DNA from: Chamaea fasciata
Taxonomy: Eukaryota > Chordata > Aves > Passeriformes > Sylviidae
NCBI GenBank assembly: GCA_029207755.1
Contig: JARCOQ010000001.1
Location: forward strand, 93,871,640-93,935,639
Length of the DNA: 64,000 nt
Direction: 5' to 3'
In this document: positions 22,440 to 36,274 of the stretch, piece by piece
How positions within the stretch are numbered: position 1 is the first letter of the stretch
Layout of the letters: each line of letters opens with the position of its first letter
The notes under the pieces: model-generated
Told to the model about the DNA's origin: nothing
Seen by the model: the letters and a program-made list of their open reading frames with translations, nothing else
The model's database searches: none
Position numbers and translations under genes: made by a program

Positions 22440-23120
22440 CAATGAAAAGTGTGCCCTTATTTTTCAGTAGTTTTCAGGATGTGGGCTGCATGAGATGCTC
22501 TCTTTAAAAATCAAATTTGGAAGTACACTGAGGTTAATTATGCAATGGGCAATCAAGAGGAACAAGTGTAGCTAACCTTTAAATATAAATTTAATAAGGT
22601 GCCTGCAAATCTGAAACAAATATTTACTCCAGGTGTCCAGACTTAATGGACAAAAACATAATTGCTTTTTAAGGAAAATATTTTAATTGTTAGTTACTGA
22701 GGATTATATTGTGATGGAATAGATTCCCTTTCTTTATTTGTTTCTTCTTTTGGAAGGCAGTATGTTTTGTTGGATTTTTGTTGCTCTTTTTGTTTTTCCC
22801 TTTTTTTCTAAATTTACTGTACATACAGATCACAAACCCTGAACAAAGAAGAATTACAAACCCAGCTGAGATAAACATGTCAGAATTACTGTTAAGAGGC
22901 TGATGCCCAGTGTTTAATGGCTTGAAAAGATGATCAAGCATTTATGCAGCTACCCCTTCAAAAATTATCATTGAGCCAATGATAATCCAGTTATAATAAT
23001 GAGCACTGAGTCAATTAACCTTAGCATGCAGAGAAACTACTTTTTATTATTAAATGACTCATTCTCTTCCATTAAAAAAAAATGGAATTATGAAACCAGC
23101 TATTTTACTGATAAACCATA
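22440..23120. promoter_or_regulatory. candidate conserved non-coding element
   Basis: AT-rich and transposon-free, with a perfect 23-base hairpin at 22964-22986 (ATTATCATTG and CAATGATAAT around AGC) and many TTAATTATGC, CATAATTGC and GTCAATTAAC-type words. The position directly after the CpG islands fits a promoter-proximal enhancer. This is not tested by alignment. Confidence 0.27.
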
Positions 23121-26100
23121 ACATTCAGGTTAGAAGCCTGTATAAAAAGCTACCTCCAGAATAGCATCACTAGCTTATAGAGTATAATTCCATCAGAATC
23201 TGAGATTCTCCTTGGAGATGTTGTGATTCCCCCTTCTCTCATAGTTTTACAGTGTGTGATAATTTTCAGAATCCAAAATCCAGCTGTATTATCTTGGAAA
23301 TTGCTATAGGACACAGATCTCAGCACACTGTTTTTTGCACACAACTGATAGCTAGTTAACAGTTGCCTGGCCAATTTCAGTTTTTTCCTTACAATCTCTT
23401 CAAAATAGATTTTGTATCTAGCAGAAATATCTTGCACATTTTTTTCAACCCTTCCTGAAGTATGAACTCTCTCTAGCACTTGTTAGAACAAACCTAAAAA
23501 TGCAATGGTAAAAGAATAGTGGTTAGGATTGTTTATATTTGGATTCCACTTGTAATAACATTAGGCAGAAGGAAATTTTTAGACAATTAAGGTCTATACA
23601 ATCCAGTGCAGTATCACTAAAAACAGAAGGATACAAGACTGGATATAGCTGTAGTAGTGATGCAAAAATGAACAAATTGCTAAGTAGTGCAATATCTTCC
23701 TCATCACACTGTTAACAGCATGCACCCAAAGTTGCTGCTTTGAAGGCTACAGCTGTCCCACTGAGCCCACACCTTGATTTGAAAAAAAGTGAGTACCAGA
23801 TTAAAGTTTGGATCCCAAACACTTTCTGTAGGCTTGCAGTTGAAAAGTCCCAGCTGTAGGGAAAACATAACTAATTTTATCTGGAAGATAAAATAGCAAT
23901 AATAGCAATAAACATGGAATGGTTATATATTTTCAATCACTTTAAAAAAACACCCTATTTTAGGTTTTGAGGAAAATTATTAGAAGTCTTATTCTCATTT
24001 ATGCAAAAATGCTTTGTCTTTGAAAATCCATTTATCTTGATTTAAATAATGATGGTGAAGTCACTTGGATTTATCTGAAGATCATAATATGAAAAATAAT
24101 TCTATAAGCAATCAACTCTGAGGAGTGCTTAGAAGAGATCACCCAGTTATGCTGTGAGTGACCTGCATAGTTCTTTTTGGACAGGAAATCCATCCTTGGC
24201 TTTGTAAAACTTGGTGGAGATTTTTTTTCCCAGATCAAGGGATACACAGCATTCAAGAGTATGCTGAACTGTAACTTCAGAAGATTCTGAAACTTTGCTA
24301 TTGAAGAGCAGTAACCATCATGAGCACAAGAGAACTTATCAAACCTTTGGAGAGTATGCATGAGAATCTGTTATGGGGGTTATAAACCTGTGATTGTACA
24401 ATGAAAATCTTTTTGGAGAAGGTTGGCAGGTCCAAACATGGAGAGAGGAAGCTGATTCATTTATCTTTGAGGGATAGAGAAAAGAGGATCTCCATTCATT
24501 TCAGTGTTACAGGTTAAAAAAATCCTGCTTGAAAAGAGTATCTGAAGATAATTCTGACCAGCAGAACCTGAAAGGACCCTTTTATCTCATTACTGCTTCC
24601 AGAGGGACTACAAATTCTTCTTTCTAGTAACCTTCCAGCAGCTGATTATTTCACCTGGTTATTTCTTTGGGGGTCAAAGAACCAGCCTCTATTTTTTATC
24701 TAATATCTCTTATGGTATGGACAATTCAGATGTTTTCATTTCTCCTTTTTGAGAAGTGTGTCTACTTTATTGCACTTGTCAAGCAACTCTGGTGTAATGC
24801 TGCCAATGGGCTTGTCTACTAAGTCCATTAAGAAAAATATCCCAATCACAAGATTATCCCTACATAGTTATACACCTGTCCATATTACATGTATTTTAAG
24901 AACTATGGTTTCAAGCCAGAAAAAAAGTCCATCTTGCTTTGAGCTATGCTAAACTTTCCTCTGTTAAATGTCTCTCTATCATATATTGAAAAATTTAAGA
25001 CAAGTCCCTGCAACTTTGCAAGTAGGGCAGACAGTCACGACTTTGGTTTGTTTGACTATAAATTGCTGAAACAATGCAACTTAAAAAACAATACAGTAGT
25101 ACTGTATGACACTGTCAATATCATTTATAGCACAATTTTACACAAAGGCAGGAGTATCATAAAAAAAGGAGTAAGTCCTATCAGGTGCCCTAAAATACCT
25201 TATGTCATAAATAAGTCAGATTTCTTAGAGGAAAGCAATAAAGTTTCAGCCGATTCGATTTTTCCCACTAAATAATCACCCTGACCTTTTTCACTAACTT
25301 CAGAATAACAGTTCTTGAAGAAGCAAGCAAACACAGTGAGAGATTTGTATGGCACACCCATGTCTAAAGCATGAAGAGAATGTAGAATGGCACTGATGGT
25401 ACTAGTACACAAAAGACAACATGGAATATAAAATAAAAAAGGATACTAATCAAAATCAGTGAGCTGAATATTTAAGAAGGAAGATATTGATAATATACTG
25501 GATGCGGGAGAAATGACGCAAAAGTATTTGGAGATTTTAAAACTCTTGCAAGAGAAAAATACCAGAAACATATTCAGCCCCCACCCCAAAGTGTTTCTTT
25601 AACTTAAGGAGTAGTTTAAGTCACAGTTGTTTTGTAAAAGTTGATAAATTAATTGGTTAAATAACATCAGGCATGAATTTGGCACCAGAAGATATATTAT
25701 TAAGCTATTTAATTCAGAATTCCTAGGGTTTTTTGGCTTGTTTTAACAATAAAAGTAATAACTTCAACTGGAAATATTTTTCTTTCTTACTCCCAGACAA
25801 ATAATATTGTCGTTCTATTGTTAGATTTTCTCAAGATAATTCATACATTACACAAGACAAACATTACTAGATGTTCTTACAGCTATTTTATATCAGAGGA
25901 TGAAGAATTGTTGCTGTTTTAAAAATAGCAACAATTTAAGTCTTGTTCTGTCACATTTAAAATCTAAAAGGAAAAATAGTTGTTTTACAAAGGAGAAAAG
26001 AGATCACAGACAAAAAGTTTTATCACTTGAGCAAGGTACAAAACAAATAAGAGGATAATTGATGAAAAGAAAAAAGTCTGTAAGTGTTGGTGCCAGAAGG

Positions 26101-28768
26101 AACTGAAATTGGTCTTTACGCACTGAAACAAAATCAAAGTATTCAAATTAGAAGAAAAAGTGACACAAAAGCTCCAAGATCAGTACTGCACTACTTTCTG
26201 GAAAATAACTTTGTTGCTGCTACTCTCCAGCTGCCCAAAACCGTGAACATGCCAAGTGCTGTGCAAGCAAAGAGGACTTCAACAATATAGGAGTGTGTTA
26301 CATTTTACAGACACACTTTATAATTAGAGTTAATTGTAATTTTTCCTTCTTCTAACTATCAAATTGCACTCACATAAGCAAAGATTTCTGAGAATATAAC
26401 TTTGTTTTTAAATAAATGCTTGATATACAGAAAACCACAGTCTATTGGAGGTTGTATAGTAATCCATCAGCTGAACAGGAATCCTCAGGTTTCATAACAT
26501 CTTTTGAACAGATAAATCATGCGTAGTTTATTTGTGCAAATATGGAAGTACCCACAAGGAATAAAGCTAAAGCCTCAGTATCTTCTGTCTTTGTGCAGCA
26601 AATACTCAAGATTTGTTTTTTTGATATGGATCTTTGTATATTAGCCAATCCTATGGGCTCCACAGTTCCACAGTTAGATGTTTACTATTTTATTTTTTCA
26701 TTTAAGTCCATGCACAATCAGTATAGCTCTTTAGTATGAGTTCTCAAATAGTGTCTTGTGTTACTTCTTCATAATATCAATATCATTTATAAGTTTTTAA
26801 TTATTACAGAAAATATAATTAAAGACTACTTCTACATGTGACTTCTCTACTGATCCTCACTGGAATGCAGTAGCTTTTCAGCTACAATCATATTCTGAAG
26901 TTTTTCGACTTTGAAAACCAGGAAATTTTACTTCTTTTACTTTCAGGAAAATCTGAGCAAAGAATATAAAAAAATCTTAGGAAAGAATAACTGCAGAATT
27001 AATCAATTTATGGGGTGCCAGTTCTAGTGCACTGGGGTATGCAAATATATAAATAATGATAATTCATCATTCATCTAATGTCAGATTTAAAAAAAACATC
27101 TTTCATACTCACAGTGATTCTAAAAACCAGGGTTTAGGCTGTCTCCTGTGTACATGGGAATCTGTTGCTGATTCAGGTCTCCAACAAAGACCCAATCCTG
27201 TTTGATTAGTTCTAGCAGACACTTAGCAGTTGCCCACCCTAGAATAAGTTGTCATTACTCTGCCACTGGATTAGCTTTAGACCTCGCCATTAAAGAAGAT
27301 GTACTTACTCTTACTCAGTGTTAGTGCCAACCCTGAAATAAGAAGCACAGTACAATTCCAAAATGCCCCAAAGTTACTCTCTGGAGACAAGGCTGTTGAT
27401 GACTTATCCTAGATCAATCATCATTGAAGGTCGCCTGTCCTATTTGGCAATATTTGTTCAGTAACTAATAAAGATCAGCCTGCAGTTATTTATATTAGGT
27501 TATCATCTCTCCAGGGTGAAGCTTAATCCATTTTACAATGTTTTTCCCAACAAGACAACATGAGTTTCTCTGTCTGAAAATGAATTAAGTGGATGGTTTC
27601 TAAATATGGGATCTGACATTGTTCTTGTTACAAAAAGCAATTTATTCCCCAAAAGGCTTACACTTCAAAGGTTATATAAAAAGGTTCAAATATCAGTGCT
27701 ATCCATTTTTCAATTACTGGGCTTCCTAACATCACTAGCTTTTGGACAGATAAGCAGTGGTATCAGTTTTCTTATTCAACATCTCATAGATTTCCAATTC
27801 AGCATCCCAGAGAAAGCAAATTTATTGTAATACATTTAGCTGTTTTTGAAGCAGGAGTATCCAGATTGTTTCCCACAAGACTATATGGCTTATCTAATAG
27901 TATCTTAAAGGGATGTTTATGAAGCACTAGATACTAATGATTGTGATTATTGCTGTAGATTAGGAAGCTTGACTATGGCCAGACTTTCTTATCAACTTAT
28001 AATTTTTAGTAATAGAAAGAAAATAGATTTCATCTACCAATGAAAATTGGAATACACTTGTGAAATATGACTGTTCTGAGGTCATTCTGTCTCCAAACAT
28101 AATTATAAAGTTCAAACAATAAACAATGAGAATAACAGAAAAACTTTTGCATAACATTCTGTCTATGTTCATAGCTTCTGTAACAATTAGCAATATCAAA
28201 TTGGAGGAAGATAACAACAATAATAATAACAACAATAATGGCTTTTAATTTTAAATAAAATATCTTCTCTCATTTAGATATAATTCATGTATTGTAAGTA
28301 GTAAGTATATTAAAATGGTTTTTCTTTGCAAATTAATAAAATTCCTTTTGCTATCATTTCTGACTATATTTTATGGACAATACACCCAAGCTTTGACATA
28401 TTTTTACTGACAAACTGTATGAGAAATCTTTCAGAGTTATGGATCACCATTGAGTCATAGTAACAGGTTTAGGGCTTGCTTCTGCCAGGAACTTCTTGGA
28501 GGAGGAAAAGAAAATGTTGATAAATTCTAAACCTGAGTAAGAAGCTTGGTATGACAGAGCACTTACCAAATCTGCCAAAAATACTCATCTGCTGCTGATT
28601 GCAGAAACTCATTGTTTTTCATCTCAGATGTAGGCTGCAGTAAGAAGTGATATGTGTTGATCTGAATTTATTTCCAAATTAGGTCCTTTTCTTTTTTTCA
28701 ATTGTTATTTTGACAAAGCAATATTTTATTTTTAATTAGGGTAGACTTATGTTTGTAGGGTACTGGAA
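23121..28768. other. unique AT-rich sequence, no gene seen
   Basis: More than five kilobases of AT-rich DNA with only short open frames. A small AAC/AAT microsatellite lies at 28213-28240. No transposon family was recognised. Confidence 0.45.
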
Positions 28769-28789
28769 AAAAAAAAAAAAAAAAAAAGA
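28769..28789. repeat. poly-A tract of about 20 bases
   Basis: Pure A run. A second A-rich stretch with one interrupting T lies at 28978-29001. Confidence 0.8.
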
Positions 28790-31700
28790 ATATCAATAGA
28801 GAGAGGAAAAAGGAACCCCTACAGAGAAATTTTTCAAAACCTGAAATATTGTAAGTAAAGTAAATATAATGAATTAACAGTCATAGTTGGTATATAGCAT
28901 GAATATGCAAGGGCATTCTTTGTTCAGAAAAGATACAAATGCTGCACATCAAATACATCATGGCCTACCCTGCAATTAAAAAAAAAATTAAAAAAAAAAA
29001 AAGAATTCATGGAGTAGATAAGATCAATTGTGTCTCACAGGTAAAAATATTGAGGAAAGGTTTAAAGGAGAAACATATTCTTCTAGGTTCTTTTTTATGT
29101 TATCCTTTGGCTGGAGGAGTGTTTTGCAATGCAAGTTCTGAAATTCTTGCTGTCAGAAAGTGTGTGAGTTTAAGAAATTTCAAGAAATAGTGAATTAAAC
29201 TATGGATTTAAAAAGAAATTGGAACAAAATAAAATAAAACACTGATTCATGAAAGACAAATTTTCCCAAGCTTTTTGCTCATACAAGTAATATTTTACAA
29301 ATATGAATCTACTAAACCTTTGTAGATGTCAAAGTACAAAATTAAAAAAAACAAAACAAAACAACCACCAACAAAAAGGAGAACTATGTAAGAAAATTAC
29401 AATGGAGCTGGAGAGAGTGGAAAATGCAAGACATAAAATAGCAAAGGATCTGGTTACAGGTAGGCCTACTACAAGTTATCTTAAATGGACAACTGTGGAA
29501 AGAAGGGATTCCATGGTACCACATGGTATTGGCAAGGACTTCTCTTGGAACTGAATGCAGAGAGCAAAATGTTGTGAGACACTATCACTCTCAAAGAGGG
29601 CAGGAATTGAATATTCACAATCAGGTAATTTTCAGAAACAAAGAATTAAACTTAATTTTCCAGGTGTTCTTGATATAACTTTATCATAATGTGGTTGCAA
29701 AAAGGAGAAGTATGATTTTAAAACGTGTGGAGGTTAATTCATTTGAGTTGAAGAACAAGTAACATCATGCAACAAAGCTGGGATACAAATTCTTCTGGAA
29801 TAATGCTTCAAGCTGTAATAGTTCATGCTCAAGACAAAGAATAAAAAAAAAAAAAAAAGAGGCAAGTCATTGTCATGAGAAGTAAAATCTATGAAAACTG
29901 AAAGATATTCCGCCTAGTAATAGGGAGGTTGAAAAGATACATTCATCTATTAATATTTTGTATCAGTCAACAAAAAAGGGGAAAAGAGTTATTGAAGCAA
30001 ATGTACAATCATGTCACACAAAAAGTTTGGGATATAGAATGAATATAAGTTTATGCACTCTAGAAAAAAGAAAGGCGATTCTAGTCATAAGACAAGTATT
30101 ATTTTTTTCATCTAGGGCAGTGAGATAGAGAAATCAAACAGATTTTGAAAGAGAGCTATGTAAATTTTCTAAGTAATGGAGTTGATAGCCATGGAGAATT
30201 ACCTAGACCCTACATTTCTGGTGAGAAAGCATGCACAAAATTGAAATGAAGCTGAACTTAGTAGGCTATTTATAAAATAAGATGTACTTCAAAAGATGTC
30301 ATGCCAGAGATCACAAAGAGATTTTTTTTACCTATTCCTAACATTTGGAATGGTGATAATTGATTCCCTCTCCTATTTTTTTTTCCAACTCTTTCAAACA
30401 GCCCTTCCCTGTGAATCTAAATCCTGCTTTTCTGTAGAAAGGATTTTTTTAGAGTATATGAGATTATTGAGATTGGGTGGCTAAACCTTCGTTGCTTCAT
30501 GTAGCTCCATCAAAATATTCCCAAGAAAAAAATCATCTGAGGGAAGAGCACAAGACCTGGTTAGCCTGAATAAATTAATACCAGTTACAGAACACTCTTA
30601 TTTCTTTTTGATATTCAGCCTTACCAGTTTTACTACAATGTGATGCAGAAATACTGAGCTAAGAAGGATTTCTCTTTTTCTTAGAAGTGAAGCAACCAAG
30701 TTAGCATGTGGTTTATGTGTCTGCTTGAAGTCTTAAATTTATTGAGGGTTCCACCTTTTAAAATAATTGCAGAATTACTAGGATATTTGTAACTGCTAAA
30801 TTCATGCTTAGGTAGGGGTGTAATTACTGAGTAACATGTAAGCAGAGGTCATAGAACAAGGTTTTGGATTGCTTACATTTCGTTCCTGTGGGCAAAACAA
30901 GAATCTCAGCTGGTACTTGAGGGCTTATCTTAATTAGTATCTTATATACAGGTCTCACCTTAAAATCTATCATATTGCAACTGATTTAGTCATTTACTCG
31001 CAACATTTTGTTACTATAGCACCCAAAGCACTGATACTGCTATGGTGTGATAATATCAATTAATCAACATCCATCATTCCAATATTATGATTTACATAAT
31101 GTTCACATTTGATGTTCATATTAATGTATATTTCTTTATCATTGTATTAGGGAACATGGACAGGAGTATGGCATCATCTATTTCATGAAATTATTTGAAT
31201 TAGGCATCTTTGTTCTACTAGTAACAGTTAGTAAGATAAATACACTTGCCTAAATTAGTTATTTTCTTTCCTCCATTGATAATTAGCACTAGAGGGGATG
31301 AGTATGAGTTACCTATTAACTCCAATTGCTATGTTTAGTAGTGCATCCAGAAAAATACATTATCAGTCACAGTAAAATCCTGCTTCTTTTCTCGTATTTA
31401 TTTTCAGAACTCATCAGAAAAGGGAAACTTACAGCTGTGGCAGACCCTCACTCTGCACTTTGTTCAAACCAATGTTTGTTTATGTTGTATATTTAGCCTA
31501 TGAATACTTGCATTACTGTTTAACAGTGTTAAATTCTTCTGACTATAAAAAGTGCAAGTGAAGTATTTACTATGATGATATTGAACTAGCACTGTATAAT
31601 CTGTATTCATATAAATTATATGAATTATATAAATTATACTCATCAAATTGAGTTCAATTTTTTCACAATCAGGGATAGAGGGTTGGCTCTATGGACTTTG

Positions 31701-32170
31701 GTAGAGTCAGGAAATAATTTCACCATGTTATTAAAAAATTAAAGGCATTGATCTTAGTGCATAGCTTTACAAAATCATCACTTCTTCCACATCTGATGCT
31801 GCCTTCATGAAATAGCCAATATTTGTTTTCATGTTGTTCAGAAACTCTTATTCTATTAATGATTCCTAATGTTTATATGTATTTATATAACTTAATGTGT
31901 TTGTAGCTTAAAGTAAACAAGTTCTTGTTCAGTTGATGAGTAAGATTGAAATATGAAGCTTGTCAGACTGTAAATTGCTAGAAACAATGAATAATTAATA
32001 ACATAGATTTGCACACAATCGTACCATAATTAATAGTGTGCAGAATATCTGGCCAAACAAAGTAACTATCTGCTCATAATTAAACTACATCGTCTTGTGT
32101 CTTTTTCCCCTCAAGATACCTGACATCTGTACTAGCTATAGCTTCAGGACACAGACATCAAAGTACAAGG
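28790..32170. other. unique AT-rich sequence, no gene seen
   Basis: No exon or repeat family recognised. A perfect hairpin with TTCATATA and TATATGAA arms lies at 31606-31624. Confidence 0.45.
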
Positions 32171-32203
32171 AGAAGTACTTAAGAAGTACTTAAGAAGTAC
32201 TTA
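32171..32203 (+). repeat. three perfect copies of an 11-bp tandem repeat
   Basis: AGAAGTACTTA occurs three times in a row without a mismatch, followed by a partial copy. Each unit contains the palindrome AAGTACTT. Confidence 0.9.
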
Positions 32204-32569
32204 AGTAAAAAGTACTCTGCTCAGGACTGAGACAGGAGAGTAGACACCTAGATTTTCAAAGCCAAGTGGTGAAAGATTGGAATGGAGACCTGGTCATAAG
32301 TGTTTCACTCTGACAGTAGCCTAGACATTAATTGCAGCTTCCATCTGTGTGGAAGAGAACTTTCTCTCCTTGTAAAAGACTTCTGGTACTGTATTTTTAT
32401 CTGCATATATCACCACCAGTGTTACTGTTGTTCATATAATAACCAGAGCCTCTGTAATGACTACTGCCAGGGAAAGTACTTGTTGATTATGAAATTGAAA
32501 TCAATCTCCTGGTCATTTTTAAGTGCAATGGAGAATGGCCTTAGAGTTCAAAATTTGTTTTACTAATTG

Positions 32570-32780
32570 GGTGACTGGAAAAGAAACAGGATGCATTTGA
32601 AGACAGGCACAAGGGAAATAATGCATTTTGGGAAAATCTGCAGCAGAAATGACAAAATGGTGGAGGACTGGTTAATTAGTAGCTCTGGAAAAGAGTCTGA
32701 GGGATTAGATAAAGAAAGCAAATCTAACTCATCAATGTCATGCAGTTCCAGAAAAACAAATACTGGCTTCTAAAAATGTG
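32570..32780 (+). mobile_element. degenerate CR1-like ORF2 relic
   Basis: The segment holds AATAATGCATTTTGGGAAAA and, further on, a stretch resembling the EKDLG...S.QC region of CR1 ORF2 (AAGAGTCTGAGGGATTAG, then AACTCATCAATGTCATGCAG). Order and spacing fit CR1 ORF2 just downstream of the polymerase domain. Similarity is weak and its ends are uncertain. No 3' terminal repeat follows. Confidence 0.45.
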
Positions 32781-33265
32781 ATGTGGAATAGTTCCTTCCC
32801 CCATCTCAGAACTGGAAAAAAAAACAGCTTTGGTAGGTATTGTGTGTAGTCTTGAGTAATGCACAGAATACATGGACAGACTAGAAAAACTCAGACTAGA
32901 CAAACTAGTTTGCATCAGGATTGTCTTAGTTTCCAGGAAGTGTATGGTTATTTCATCTCAAGTAAAAAAGAGCAGTGGAAAAACTGTCAGCAATGTTTGT
33001 CTACATCAAAAACTGCATACGTGAATAGAAAGAAAATAGCACATATAAAATTAAGTGCTATGAAATTTAGTACAAAATGTTTATCTTGATCTTTTGATGA
33101 TATCTTTGATAAATTCTCATGAGATGACAGAGTGTGGAATGCTGCAGGCTCATATTATTTTTCCTTATGTGATGGTGGATGTTTGTTTTATTTACTATTA
33201 TGTGTTTTAAAATATAATTTCTTTAAAAGAAGGAAATTATTCCTGTTCAGTTTTGGCAAGAAATC

Positions 33266-33815
33266 ATAGAATATGCTGAGTTGGAAGAGACCGTTAGAAT
33301 TATCAAATCCAGCTCCTGGCCCTGCACATGACATCCCAAAGAGTCACTCCCAGTGCCTCAGAGCAGAAATGCTCCTTGAACTCTGTCAGGCTTGGTGCTC
33401 TGACCACTTCCCTGGGGAGCCTGTTCCAGTGCCCAACAACCCTCTGGGTGAAAAGAAAAAAATCCTGATATCCAGTGTAAATCTCCACTGACCCAGCTTC
33501 ATGCCATTCCTTTGGGTCCTATCTCTGGCCATCAGAGTGAAGAGATCAGTACCTGCTCCTCCTCTTCCCCTCACAAGGAAGCTGTAACTGCAATGTCTTC
33601 CCTCAGTCTCCTCTTCTTCAGTCTGAACAGTCTGACCCCAGTCACTCCTCATACGGCTTCCCCTCAAGGCTCTTTACCCTCTTTGTTGCCCTCCTTTGGA
33701 TACTATCTAATAGTTTAAAGCTTTTTTTTTATATTGTGCGACCAAAAACTGCCCCCAACACTTGACGTGAGGCTGCCCCAGTGCAGAGTAAACTGGGACG
33801 ATCAGGGCCTGCTTT
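33266..33815 (-). mobile_element. CR1 retrotransposon 3' fragment
   Basis: On the minus strand the element ends near 33266 with GGTCTCTTCCAACTCAG followed by one TATTCTATGAT unit. Reading back from that end, the frame shows FTQRVVGHWNRLPREVV...PSLTEFK, a CR1-derived string often mispredicted as a protein in bird genomes. The 5' part at 33720-33815 matches the CR1 region that reads on the plus strand as TATTGTG...AAAACTGC...CACTTGACGTGAGG. Only the last half kilobase of the element is present. Confidence 0.88.
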
Positions 33816-36179
33816 GGTGTTTTGGTTTTCTGCCTACCAGGAAAAGAACAATAGCTAGGAAACTCAGGAGGGAAGTACGGACCGGAGTGACAGTGTGCCA
33901 AGTCACATTCTTCTTCTCAGAATTTACTACCTGCTGTCTGTGACAGTTCCTTCCTTATCATCCTGCCTTTTTTAGAATTCCACTATGAATTTGTCTATTT
34001 AATAATAAGTCTCACTGCTTACTTGCTTAGGAACACTTTGAAGAAACATCCATTAGCATAGATGAAGGTATAGTCATATATATAGTTATAGATTTTAACT
34101 TACAGTTGTGCTATCCCCTAAATCATTATGACATGGGGTCTTGGAGTAGCCAAGTCACTTTGTAGGTGCCAGTCCTAGAGCTAAACCCAAGAACTAGCTT
34201 GGAAAATATACTTATTTAAAATGTGGAGTTTCTTGGCTTTTTGGTCAGATTTTGGTCATTTTTTTCCGCCATTAAAGCTTTTACTAGTCAAGTTACTAGC
34301 TATTTCAGAAATCTGTTACTGTTACTGTATTTAGCCATCCCTCTCCTTTTTACCCTTCACACATACAATGTATTTAGTGTCATAATTCAGAGTACTCATC
34401 CTGTGTAGGGTACTCTAAAGTTATTAATTCCTGTCTGGGAAGAAATTTGGTTTGATTCTTAGGTGCCTAATTCAGGGCTACTGATACCAAAGGGCAAGAA
34501 AACCAACACAGTTTTTGTAGCTGCATTCCCAAGACAATATAGTAAATCAAAATATTCTGTCATTCTCATATCCATATGGATGCACTCTTGAATTATAAAA
34601 TTCAAATAGTGAGTGGAAAGACAGTATTGCTCCTCACTGAATTATGAATATATGGAATAATGGAACTTTTCTACACATACAGCCCAAACTTTTCAATTAT
34701 TATAAAAAAAGCAATATTTTCCATCACCGTTAATGCAGTGCTACAAAATAATGATTAAAAATGTGTTGCTGGTTACTAAGTGGATAATACATGGCTTTTG
34801 ATTAGCTTGGAAATAAGCTCTCTTGTACAATGAAGTGTACAGATGGGTTAACCTTAGCTGGAGATTTTTCAGCAGACGTACTGAAGAAACACAACATTAT
34901 GCAATAAGCTGGATACTCATATTAAGAATGAAATTCGGTATTATATTGTAAAACCAGTGCAGTTTAATTTGATTTGATTTCTTTCTTTAGCAAGGTAGTG
35001 ACATGTAATATCAAAGTGAAATCTTTCTATTCCTCATTTATTTAGGATTCTTCTGGAATCTGTAAGGAAGATATGTAACCCACACAACCGCCAGTGTGCC
35101 TGAGACACTGGGCTTAGTTTGGAGCTTTGTTTACTTGTTTGTTCATTTTTCTTTGAAAATAAAACTGTTTACATCACATTGCCATTAGAGGCCATTTAAG
35201 TTGCCCAAGTGTAGCTGGTGGATTTGCACATCTGGGAAAAGAGACCTGTTTTGGCATCTGGAAGCTATACTGTATGTGAGGATGTGAAAATGTGGAAAAT
35301 CAGATTGAAGTAGCATTCTGACAATATAATTGTAAACTGAGCACATATGAGAAGTTTTGAGTGACTAGAAGCATCTTTGGTCACTCCTCTGGGCATAACT
35401 GGAATCACTGCACTAGGACTCTGTATCATTTGAGCCAGTTAGATTCCTCTGCACCACTCAAAATATAGTAGATGTTAGAGATCCAACTCTGGAATCCACT
35501 GATATTTGAGATTATTGACACATTCTTTTCAAGTGTGAGGCAAGCATTTCTGCTGTACCTGAAATTACATTAGCAGGCTAGCAACAAGCCAGAAGCCAGC
35601 AGTGCACCAGAAAAGCCATGCCACCTTCCGTTTTGAACTGGTAAGGAAAGAAGAGGGCAAACTCAGTCCTCCTGCTCAAATGAGCTCATTGCTTTTACTG
35701 GGTTTAGAGCTGATCTGGATTGGAGTAGAAGAGTGCATCATTCCATTTAGTGTCCAGAAGATAAAAAATTGTATGGTTCACACTGCAACCATTTGCTTAC
35801 CAGTAATACTGTAAAGTAGTGGCATTAGGGCACAGGCAGTACAGAAACAATAGTTAGCTTCAGTCATGTAATGAATACCTTCAATTTGGGTGGAGAGACT
35901 TAAGATATGCCCACTATTTTCAGAGCTTCAGGTAGAAGCCACAGGCTGTTTTTCTTAAGGTTTATTATGTTTAACAATTTGTTGTTTCTTTTGTTTTATT
36001 ATTATATATGTTTGCAAGGATAGTATAAACCAAAAGCTTATTTGGCCCTGTCCCAGTTTGCTTGCAGCCTAGTGGTAATATGAAAATATGATTGGGGGAC
36101 GCATAGGGTTAGAGAAAAAGTTATGGGGAAGATCACCAAATGTCTTGGTTTTATCACATGCCTTGATAGTTTCATTGAA
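33816..36179. other. unique sequence, no gene seen
   Basis: Repeat-free AT-rich DNA. The part at about 34760-35060 could be conserved but carries no specific signal. Confidence 0.42.
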
Positions 36180-36183
36180 CTTT

Positions 36184-36274
<91 letters not shown>

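Noticed and set aside
33303..33488. Minus-strand frame containing RVVGHWNRLPREVV
   Set aside because: It looks like a conserved protein but is the CR1-derived string commonly mispredicted in bird genomes.
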